13,479 bases of DNA from UCB3 sp964415605 (GTDB taxonomy: Bacteria; Chloroflexota; Anaerolineae; Epilineales; Epilineaceae), in contig CAYQBA010000131.1 in the NCBI GenBank assembly GCA_964415605.1, forward strand, positions 1 through 13,479, given 5' to 3'. Numbering within the stretch: the first letter of the stretch is position 1; the number at the start of each line of letters is the position of its first letter. Under the pieces are notes generated by a model that worked only from the letters and a program-made list of their open reading frames with translations, was not told the origin of the DNA and searched no databases. This document shows positions 7,385-12,757 of this stretch, piece after piece. The translations under genes and the position numbers were made by a program.

Positions 7385-8064
7385 CCGAGGTCGTCGGTCA
7401 CGGCCGTGCGGGCATCGTCTCCGCTGCCAAGCGTGACTGGAATGCCTTTCAGGCTAGCCAAGTCGAGGGAGTCGATCCCCGCCACATCGACCTCGACCCG
7501 CACCTCACCAGGATGGCGGTTGTCGGGGTAGACGCGAATGTGAAACGACCAGATCGGCGGGGTCTCGATGTCGAGGATGGGGGCACCCAACCGATCATCC
7601 TCACCCCGCAGCCCGAGTGTGGGTGACGGCGGCAGCACCAGGACGTCAAACAAGGCTTCGTCGAGTTGAAAGGTCACGACATCCCCGAGTCGCCGGTGCG
7701 CTGCGCGCAGCGCCCTGATCAAGCTGCGCTCGTCGCGCCCGGCGCGGTGCACGTCGACTCCAGTGAGGAAGCCAAGCTCAGGATCCGGAATATGTGACGG
7801 ATGGGGGATATCGGCACGGGCCAGTGCTTCCTCCAGGTCGTACAGCCGAGCATACGCCGCCGCACAGTCCCGACATGCGTCGAGGTGCACCGCCACGCCG
7901 GGGAAGAGGGTGGCGTACGCCGCACCGGCAAGCTGGGCGGCGACGTAAGCCTCCAAGTCGTTGAGGCAGGCTTGACAGGCTCGTGCGTCCGAAATGCTGT
8001 TCAGGGCTCGCACAAGCCGGTTCAAACGCTCCTCGGCTTCAACCGCCCCGGGGACTTCATCCAT
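7303..8064 (-). CDS. Anti-sigma-like zinc-finger protein with C-terminal beta domain
   Basis: 253 aa. The N-terminal part has CQAC (30-33) and HLDACRDC (60-67), i.e. CxxC followed by HxxxCxxC, the zinc-binding pattern of ZAS/zf-HC2 anti-sigma factors, followed by helical residues (AYARLYDLEEALARA). There is no transmembrane segment, so it should be soluble, unlike many membrane anti-sigma factors. The C-terminal half looks beta-rich; residues about 208-248 (GIPVTL...TDDLGQAVFERVP...LRAEVKL) resemble carboxypeptidase-regulatory/Cna-B-like sandwiches. Start ATG 8064 has GGGAGG 8 nt upstream. It begins 18 nt after the sigma factor stop, so the two are almost surely one operon. Inference: it binds and restrains the sigma factor, or links it to the CHAT protease. 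Direct evidence for anti-sigma activity is lacking. Its 3' end overlaps the CHAT gene by 82 bp, antiparallel. Confidence 0.7.
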   Translation of the reverse strand: MDEVPGAVEAEERLNRLVRALNSISDARACQACLNDLEAYVAAQLAGAAYATLFPGVAVHLDACRDCAAAYARLYDLEEALARADIPHPSHIPDPELGFLTGVDVHRAGRDERSLIRALRAAHRRLGDVVTFQLDEALFDVLVLPPSPTLGLRGEDDRLGAPILDIETPPIWSFHIRVYPDNRHPGEVRVEVDVAGIDSLDLASLKGIPVTLGSGDDARTAVTDDLGQAVFERVPIADVPTLRAEVKLPPSIR

Positions 8065-8082
8065 GGCCGAATCCTCCCGACG

Positions 8083-8748
8083 CTAAGACGCTCGGCGACC
8101 CGCAATCCATTCCTTGAACGGATCCCACTGCACCATCTTTGAGAAATTCTTGGACCGAGTGGTCTGCACGTGGTTGGGTCGAACGACGGTCGCGCTCAAC
8201 CCGCTTTCGATCTCAGCCAGCACCTCGTCCGAGATGTCCTCGAGGTAGCGGCCTTGCACCACCCGCTTCGAACGGTCACTGATCGGCGCCTGCCGTACGA
8301 GCCTGCGGAAGTCGCGAACGGACGCGCGCTGATCGGTCTCCGTCACGATGTCAGTCGCATCTGCCAACGGCCCGATCACGGGCTCGCGGCTGTCGCCGTC
8401 AGCGGCGGGCTCATGCTCGTCGAAGGATGGAAGTGGGACGAATCGCGATCGTCGACGCAACTCATCGAGACACTGGTGTTTGAGGATCGTTCGGGCCCAT
8501 GCCTTGAATGCCCGAGGCTCGTTGCACCTGGTGATCTGTCGATGGACCTTCTCAATGGCGGCCTGCGTGCAATCCTGCGCCATGGCATCGGCATCGGGCT
8601 GATCGCGGACAAAATAGCGGGCGATCTTGAAGAGGTATGCGAACAAGTCGCCGTAGGCACGATCCTGGGCGAAGGGCGTCGGGCTCTGGCAGGCGCGCCA
8701 AAGCTCGGCGCTATCATGTTCGGTGATTGGATGAAGGGGCAACATCAT
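8083..8748 (-). CDS. ECF-type sigma-70 family RNA polymerase sigma factor
   Basis: 221 aa. Sigma region 2 spans about residues 31-103: YGDLFAYLFKIARYFVRD, then PDADAMAQDC in place of the common DAEDLVQE, then FKAWARTILKHQCLDELRRRSR, which matches the promoter-melting helix and conserved arginine cluster. A charged linker follows (about 104-140). Region 4, about 143-205, is less canonical: APISDRSKRVVQGRYLEDISDEVLAEIE, then a helix-turn-helix-like NHVQTTRSKNFSKM. There is no extra C-terminal domain. ATG 8748 is preceded by AGGA with 7 nt spacing; a second ATG follows directly. It is first in the operon with the zinc-finger gene, which fits the usual sigma/anti-sigma order. It should direct polymerase to a small regulon that could include the CHAT and metalloprotease genes. 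I could not find a matching promoter motif by eye. Confidence 0.85.
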   Translation of the reverse strand: MMLPLHPITEHDSAELWRACQSPTPFAQDRAYGDLFAYLFKIARYFVRDQPDADAMAQDCTQAAIEKVHRQITRCNEPRAFKAWARTILKHQCLDELRRRSRFVPLPSFDEHEPAADGDSREPVIGPLADATDIVTETDQRASVRDFRRLVRQAPISDRSKRVVQGRYLEDISDEVLAEIESGLSATVVRPNHVQTTRSKNFSKMVQWDPFKEWIAGRRAS

Positions 8749-9019
8749 CTTATCATCCTGAGTGAGCCTGCTTCACGAGGCGCGCAATTTGGCGCTGGCC
8801 GCTGAACGAGGCAGATTTTGGCTGCCCATCCGTGTGCCGCTGCCATGTCCTGGGGGTGAGAGCCCACCCCCGATCGTCCGCAGTCTACCATGGTCATCAC
8901 ACAACTGGCAAGGGCGGATGGCGACCACATTGCGGAGGCGTGTTGCATGCCCGACCGGCCATGCGACAGCGTCGATCCATCGTCGTGATCATGGCGTGGG
9001 GTTGTGCTACCCTACCCGC
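8749..9019. other. Divergent intergenic region with a hairpin at 8852-8871
   Basis: About 270 bp between the ECF sigma gene (-) and the methyltransferase gene (+). It must hold both promoters. GGGGGTG (8852-8858) pairs with CACCCCC (8865-8871) around AGAGCC. Because both neighbours point away, this hairpin ends neither gene; it might belong to a leader RNA, a small RNA or an operator. No tRNA, SRP, 6S or riboswitch fold is recognisable by eye. Confidence 0.4.
9005..9013 (+). promoter_or_regulatory. Possible extended -10 box, leaderless start of the methyltransferase
   Basis: TGC followed by TACCCT ends 6 nt before ATG 9020, which would put the transcription start at or next to the A of the start codon. 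This fits the absence of any Shine-Dalgarno upstream of that ATG. The -35 position (GTGATC, 8985-8990) matches TTGACA at only three positions. Confidence 0.3.
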
Positions 9020-9568
9020 ATGCGCGCCCTCGGCAAGACCGGCCTGCGCCGGCTCGCGAAGGCCAACCGCGAGACCCACCCGCCGCGGGTCGAGCTCGCG
9101 TTCCTGCTGCAGGCCGTCGACGATCCGGTGAACGTCGGCGCGGTGTTCCGGATCGCCGACGCGTGCGGGGCGCGCGAGATCGTCCTGGCCGGCGACACGC
9201 CCGCGCCGCCCCATCCGGGCATCGGGCTGACCAGCCGCGGCGCGGACCGGCGCGTGCCGTGGCGGCACGTCCGGGCCATCGAAGACGCCGCCGCCGTGCT
9301 GCGGGCCGACGGGTGGGGGCTCGTCGCCGTCGAGCTGGCCGACGGCGCCGTCGCGCACGTCGACTACCCCTACCCGCCGCGGACGTGCCTTGTCCTGGGC
9401 AGCGAGGGGCGCGGCGTCTGGCCCAAGACGCTCCGCCTGTGCGACGGCGCGGTCTACATCCCGATGTACGGCAAGCACCCCTCGCTCAACGTGCACGTCG
9501 CGGCGGCGGTGGTGGCGTTCGAGGCGGTGGTGGGTGGCCGGCCGCCGCTGGCGGCCAGCGCGGAATAG
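9020..9568 (+). CDS. SpoU/TrmH-family RNA 2'-O-methyltransferase
   Basis: 182 aa, a stand-alone SPOUT catalytic domain that uses S-adenosylmethionine to methylate a ribose 2'-OH in rRNA or tRNA. All three SpoU motifs are intact: motif 1 DPVNVGAVFRIADACGA (35-51) with Asn38 and the catalytic Arg44; motif 2 LVLGSEGRGV (124-133); motif 3 YIPMYGKHPSLNVHVAAAV (146-164), which builds the trefoil knot. The length is close to TrmL-like enzymes (about 155-180 aa) and lacks the N-terminal RNA-binding domain of larger rRNA methylases. The substrate cannot be read from sequence, so I give no symbol. The frame is open to 8762, but the upstream part is unlike SPOUT proteins and its codon usage is not the strongly GC-biased kind seen from 9020 on, hence ATG 9020. 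The gene is monocistronic, with the convergent toxin gene 58 bp away. Confidence 0.9.
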   Translation: MRALGKTGLRRLAKANRETHPPRVELAFLLQAVDDPVNVGAVFRIADACGAREIVLAGDTPAPPHPGIGLTSRGADRRVPWRHVRAIEDAAAVLRADGWGLVAVELADGAVAHVDYPYPPRTCLVLGSEGRGVWPKTLRLCDGAVYIPMYGKHPSLNVHVAAAVVAFEAVVGGRPPLAASAE

Positions 9569-9626
9569 GCGGGCGACGGCGGCAGCCTGCGCTCCACTGT
9601 CTCAGGGCGCGCATTTCGGAAGTGCT

Positions 9627-10121
9627 CTAGTCGGTCGACTCGCCGGCAATCGTCAGTGCGGCTGATCGCAACTCGGCGGTCAGGCGCATTCCGTTGACGG
9701 CGAGATCATCCAAAACGGGGCGCAAGCTTGGGATCAGGCCCCGCTGTCGAGCCGACACGACAATAGCCAGCGTCCCCAACATCGGGATTCCCAACGTGCC
9801 GGCACACCGCCGCGCAGCCCGATCATCCAGCACCGCTTCAGCATGGACAGTCCAGTGAGCATGGGCAAGGACCTGTGACTCTCCCGCGCCAAGGTCCTCG
9901 GCCGCGATATCCGGCGGGACCGGCACGTCCTCCACAACGGTGACCGTGGCCGAGTGGCGCACCCATTCGGCCGCCTGATCGCGTGCGGCCCCGGCATCGA
10001 GCTCGCGCAGCACCGCCATTGGAACGATAACGTGCTCGGCGATGGCCACAAGCAGGTCGGCGTGACCGATGCGAGTCAGCAGGATCAGGGGGGATGCATC
10101 GACGATCAGCGTTCTAGACAC
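9627..10121 (-). CDS. PIN-domain toxin (DUF3368/VapC-like ribonuclease)
   Basis: 164 aa. A PIN fold is indicated by the N-terminal strand and first acidic residue in LIVDASPLILL (Asp8), then VPMAVLRELD (Glu40), LGAGESQVLAHA (Glu81) and AVLDDRAAR (Asp99/Asp100). These are the acidic residues that hold Mg2+ for RNA cleavage. The C-terminal GIPMLGTLAIVVSARQRGLI and PVLDDLAVNGMRLT are typical of the DUF3368 branch often paired with UPF0175 antitoxins. The start is GTG 10121: its GTGTCTAG overlaps the antitoxin stop by 8 nt, so translation is probably coupled to the antitoxin. Likely a growth-inhibiting endoribonuclease; its RNA target is unknown. Confidence 0.85.
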   Translation of the reverse strand: MSRTLIVDASPLILLTRIGHADLLVAIAEHVIVPMAVLRELDAGAARDQAAEWVRHSATVTVVEDVPVPPDIAAEDLGAGESQVLAHAHWTVHAEAVLDDRAARRCAGTLGIPMLGTLAIVVSARQRGLIPSLRPVLDDLAVNGMRLTAELRSAALTIAGESTD

Positions 10122-10365
10122 GTGTCAGTTCAGACGTCAGCTCAGCCGGCGTCACTTGGCTGACCGACACGCCACTATCGGCGAGGGCGTCGATGAACGC
10201 CGCCCTTGACAATCCCGCCACCTCCGCGGCACGTCCTTGGGAAAGGAGCCCCTGCGCGTACCACCGTATCGCGGCGGCCAGGCGCACCTCCCTGGCCGCT
10301 TCGTCCGGTGACATCCTCAGCGAGGCCAACACGTCGCTGTCGATCTGCACTGCTACGGTGGTCAT
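10114..10365 (-). CDS. UPF0175-family antitoxin
   Basis: 83 aa. The core AIRWYAQGLLSQGRAAEVAGLSRAAFIDALADSGVSV (about 32-68) is the UPF0175 pattern, a short helix-turn-helix-like fold that binds the operon's own promoter and neutralises the PIN toxin. ATG 10365 has AAGGA 8 nt upstream, and the family match begins directly after it. The longer open frame to 10557 runs through repeat DNA and a Trp/Arg-rich stretch and is rejected. It is the first gene of the two-gene operon and overlaps the toxin start by 8 nt. The operator is probably the hairpin-forming dyad about 33 bp upstream (10398-10423). Confidence 0.85.
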   Translation of the reverse strand: MTTVAVQIDSDVLASLRMSPDEAAREVRLAAAIRWYAQGLLSQGRAAEVAGLSRAAFIDALADSGVSVSQVTPAELTSELTRV

Positions 10366-10397
10366 GGCATCTATCCTTACAGCAAGGCGATGGTATG

Positions 10398-10423
10398 AGC
10401 GTCGACGGGTCGCCCGTGACGCT
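10398..10423. promoter_or_regulatory. Inverted repeat, candidate operator of the toxin-antitoxin operon
   Basis: AGCGTC, a bulged G, ACGGG, loop TCG, CCCGT, GACGCT: 11 paired positions broken by one base. It lies 33 bp upstream of the antitoxin ATG, where autoregulating antitoxins usually bind. Confidence 0.4.
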
Positions 10424-10537
10424 TCGATCCCGGCCACACGCCTGAACCACCATTTTAGCACCATCAGCCTGCCCTCGGTGGACTGGAGTTGCCCAGGGCA
10501 GTCGAGCCGACCACGAGCCCGCAGGCATCCCAACCCA

Positions 10538-10629
10538 AGATCCCTAGGCATCTTCACCCCAGATCCCTAGCGATCTTCACCCCAGATGCCTAGGCATCTG
10601 CGCCCCAGATCCCTGGGCATCGCTTGCAC
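10538..10629. repeat. 23-bp tandem array of CTAG-centred palindromes, four units
   Basis: Units start at 10538, 10561, 10584 and 10607. Each begins AGATCCCTAGGCATCT or a variant; the first three end in CACCCC or CGCCCC. Unit 3 contains the perfect 16-bp palindrome AGATGCCTAGGCATCT, units 1 and 2 are near-palindromes, and unit 4 has decayed (CTGG for CTAG, different end). There is no unique spacer between units, so it is not CRISPR. Repeated binding sites for a dimeric regulator, or a REP-like intergenic repeat, are the likely explanations. Confidence 0.75.
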
Positions 10630-10675
10630 GGAATCGAACCGCTTCGCACCCTTCGCATTCGCACCCTTTCCCCGT

Positions 10676-10735
10676 CGCCCGTCGGCCGCTCGCAGCGCCA
10701 CGCCTCGCCCATCGACCGCTCGAAGCGCCACGCCC
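10676..10735. repeat. Two 30-bp imperfect direct repeats
   Basis: Copies 10676-10705 and 10706-10735 are adjacent and differ at four of 30 positions; both contain CGCTCG(C/A)AGCGCCACGCC. A partial third echo (GCCGCTTGCGCC) follows. They lie between the palindromic array and the exporter promoter. Probably a minisatellite from slippage in GC-rich DNA. Confidence 0.65.
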
Positions 10736-10774
10736 CGCCGCTTGCGCCCCGCCCCGCCCCGCCGCACCCCGAAA

Positions 10775-10803
10775 TTGCCCGATCGCCCCCCGAGGACTAA
10801 CGT
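10775..10803 (+). promoter_or_regulatory. Candidate promoter of the ABC exporter operon
   Basis: TTGCCC (10775-10780), exactly 17 bp, then TAACGT (10798-10803), in the only AT-richer patch of a C-rich stretch. The start of transcription would be about 50 nt before ATG 10862. The match is 4 of 6 and 3 of 6. Confidence 0.33.
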
Positions 10804-10861
10804 TGACCCGCGCCCGGCTCCCCTCAGCCGCCCCGCGCGCCCGCGACCCTCAGGGCCCCGC

Positions 10862-12757
10862 ATGACCGTCGCCGAGTTCAGCCCGCCCACCGTCTACCAC
10901 ACCGACCGGCGCACCCCGCTGCGCTGGGTGATCAGCCACGTCCGCCGCCACGCCTGGCTCATCCCCGTCGTCATCGTCGGCGCGCTCGCCAACGCCGCGC
11001 TTGCCGGCGTCGTGCCCATGCTCGTCGGCGACGCGTTCAACGCCGTCCAGGCCGCCCTCGCCGCCGGCGGCGGGACCGCCGCCGCCATCGACGTCGTCGT
11101 GCGGTCCGCCTGGCTCGTCGTCCTCTCGCAGGCCTTGCGCGCCGTCCTGCAGCTCGCGCGCAACTTCGGCAGCGAGATCCTCGGCCAGCGCCTCGAGCGC
11201 GACATCCGCGACGAGCTGTACGCCAGCCTGCTCGGCAAGAGCATGACCTTTCACGGCCGGCAGACCACCGGCGACATCATGGCCCGCGCCACCAACGACG
11301 TGCGCGAGATCAACCTGATGTTCAACCCCGGCCTCAACCTCGTCATCGGATCGGCCATGTTCCTCGTCATGCCGATCGTGTTCGCCACCCGCTACCACCC
11401 CCAGCTCGTGGCCACGCCCGCCGTGTTCGTCGTCCTCTACGCCTGGGCCACCCGCCGCTACCTGGGCATCCTTGCCCCGATCACCGAACGCGTGCGCCGC
11501 GGCTTCGGCCAGCTCAACAGCCACCTCGCCGAGGCCATCGACGGCATCGAGGTCGTCAAGAGCGCCAGCCAGGAGCCCGCCGAGCTGCGCCGGTTCCAGG
11601 CGCACGCCCGGGCCGTCCACGACGCCTTCGTCGACCAGGGCGAGCAGGAAGCCCGCTTCCTGCCCCTCCTCTTGCTCGGCCTGGCCACCGCCGCCGGGTT
11701 CATGCACGCCCTCTTGCTGCACCGCGCCGGAGCCATCCAGGCCGGCGACGTCGTGGCCTACATGGGCCTCCTCCAGCTCTTCGGGTTCCCCACCTTCACG
11801 TCGCTCTTCAGCTACGCCCAGGTGTCGTCCGGCCTCGCCAGCGCCCGGCGCGTGCTCGAGCTCGTCAACCGCGAGACCGATCTCGACGAAAACCGCGGCG
11901 GGCACGCCGCCGCCATCCAGGGCGCCATCGCCTTCGAGCACGTCGACTTCGGCTACGCCCCCGGCCAACCCGTGCTCAAGGACATCACGTTCACCGTCAC
12001 CCCCGGCCAGACCGTCGCCATCGTCGGCCAGACCGGCGCCGGCAAGACCACCCTCACGCGCCTGATCAACCGCGTGTACGACGCCGACGCCGGCAGCGTG
12101 CGCGTCGACGGCGTGGACGTCCGCGCGTGGAACCTCGAGCGCCTGCGGCGCCAGGTCTCGGTCATCGAGCAGGACCTCTTCCTGTTCTCACGCTCGGTCG
12201 CCGACAACATCGCCTTCGGCCGGCCCGATGCCACGCGCGCCGACGTCGAGGCCGCCGCCCACGCCGCCCAGGCCCACGACTTCATCATGCGCCTGCCCGA
12301 CCACTACGACACCGTCATCGGCGAGCGCGGCGTCACGCTGTCCGGCGGCCAGCGCCAGCGGCTCGCCATCGCGCGCGCCCTGCTCGTCGACCCGCCCATC
12401 CTCATCCTCGACGACTCCACGAGCGCCATCGACAGCGCCACCGAAGACCGCATCCAGCGCGCCATGCAGCGCGCCGCCCACGGCCGGACCATGATCCTGA
12501 TCACCCACCGCCTGTCGCAGATCCGCTGGGCCGACCTCGTCGTCGTGCTGCGCGGCGGGCGCGTCGAGGCCTGCGGCACGCACGACGACCTCATGGCCAC
12601 GTGCGAGCCCTACCGCCGGTTGTTCGTGCCGCACGCGGGCGCCGGGAACGCCGGCGGCGACACGCCCGCGGCCGACGAGCGCGATCGCGGCCCCGACGGG
12701 CTGGCCAAGACGGCGCAGCCCTCAGACGGGCACGCGGCCGACAGGCACGCCCCATGA
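10862..12757 (+). CDS. ABC exporter half-transporter, degenerate-site subunit of a heterodimer
   Basis: 631 aa, a membrane domain fused to an ATPase. The membrane domain (about 20-330) has hydrophobic segments near 31-58, 79-97, 155-195, 264-286 and 295-315, with the intracellular-loop motif FHGRQTTGDIMARATNDV (130-147). The ATPase domain has Walker A GQTGAGKT (389-396), Q-loop Gln437, intact signature LSGGQ (493-497), Walker B ILILDD (513-518) and H-loop His549. Position 518, normally the catalytic Glu, is Asp (ILILDDSTSAID). That is the mark of the inactive-site partner in heterodimeric exporters such as TM287 or BmrC. The next gene overlaps it by 4 nt (ATGA) and should be the active partner. 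ATG 10862 has AGGG 6 nt upstream; the open frame reaches back to 10586 but only through repeats. A hydrophilic tail (about 592-631) is variable. Substrate (lipid, drug or peptide) unknown. Confidence 0.9.
   Translation: MTVAEFSPPTVYHTDRRTPLRWVISHVRRHAWLIPVVIVGALANAALAGVVPMLVGDAFNAVQAALAAGGGTAAAIDVVVRSAWLVVLSQALRAVLQLARNFGSEILGQRLERDIRDELYASLLGKSMTFHGRQTTGDIMARATNDVREINLMFNPGLNLVIGSAMFLVMPIVFATRYHPQLVATPAVFVVLYAWATRRYLGILAPITERVRRGFGQLNSHLAEAIDGIEVVKSASQEPAELRRFQAHARAVHDAFVDQGEQEARFLPLLLLGLATAAGFMHALLLHRAGAIQAGDVVAYMGLLQLFGFPTFTSLFSYAQVSSGLASARRVLELVNRETDLDENRGGHAAAIQGAIAFEHVDFGYAPGQPVLKDITFTVTPGQTVAIVGQTGAGKTTLTRLINRVYDADAGSVRVDGVDVRAWNLERLRRQVSVIEQDLFLFSRSVADNIAFGRPDATRADVEAAAHAAQAHDFIMRLPDHYDTVIGERGVTLSGGQRQRLAIARALLVDPPILILDDSTSAIDSATEDRIQRAMQRAAHGRTMILITHRLSQIRWADLVVVLRGGRVEACGTHDDLMATCEPYRRLFVPHAGAGNAGGDTPAADERDRGPDGLAKTAQPSDGHAADRHAP

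Larger units (their letters stand above)
1030..8990. other. Compositionally distinct block, possible genomic island
   Basis: Left of about 1030 and right of about 9005 the coding DNA is extremely GC-rich, with codons almost always ending in G or C. Between these points codons often end in A or T and the DNA is clearly less biased, in genes on both strands. No integrase, tRNA or flanking direct repeat was found, so the block's borders and mobility are unproven. The toxin-antitoxin genes at 9627-10365 are similarly intermediate. Confidence 0.4.
10366..10861. other. Non-coding divergent region of about 500 bp, repeat-rich
   Basis: It separates the toxin-antitoxin operon (-) from the ABC exporter operon (+). 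Going right it holds the dyad at 10398-10423, a 23-bp palindromic array at 10538-10629, a 30-bp direct repeat pair at 10676-10735, and a candidate promoter at 10775-10803. Open frames cross it on both strands, but they translate to Pro/Arg/Ala-rich repeats (such as MPRDLG) and look non-coding. Confidence 0.6.

Noticed and set aside
8947..8988. 13-codon leader-like ORF with GGAGG 8 nt upstream
   Set aside because: No regulatory codon run or attenuator hairpin follows it; too short to support as a gene.
8762..9019. 86-codon N-terminal extension of the methyltransferase
   Set aside because: No SPOUT resemblance, different codon bias, and would overlap the sigma gene's promoter region.
10366..10557. 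Upstream extension of the antitoxin frame
   Set aside because: Family similarity and a good ribosome site both begin at ATG 10365; the extension is repeat DNA.
10538..10629. CRISPR-like repetition
   Set aside because: The 23-bp units abut directly with no unique spacers, and no cas gene is present.
10625..10650. Minus-strand GGTTCGATTCC, like a tRNA T-arm
   Set aside because: The flanking 5-bp T-stem does not pair beyond three bases, and no acceptor, anticodon or D arm fits around it.
10586..10861. 92-codon N-terminal extension of the first ABC exporter gene
   Set aside because: Translates tandem repeats into Pro/Arg-rich sequence; exporter homology starts just after ATG 10862, and a promoter candidate lies inside the extension.
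10850..11968. 372-codon minus-strand open frame
   Set aside because: Low-complexity Gly/Ala/Asp/Glu-rich shadow of the ABC exporter gene, caused by GC-rich third positions.
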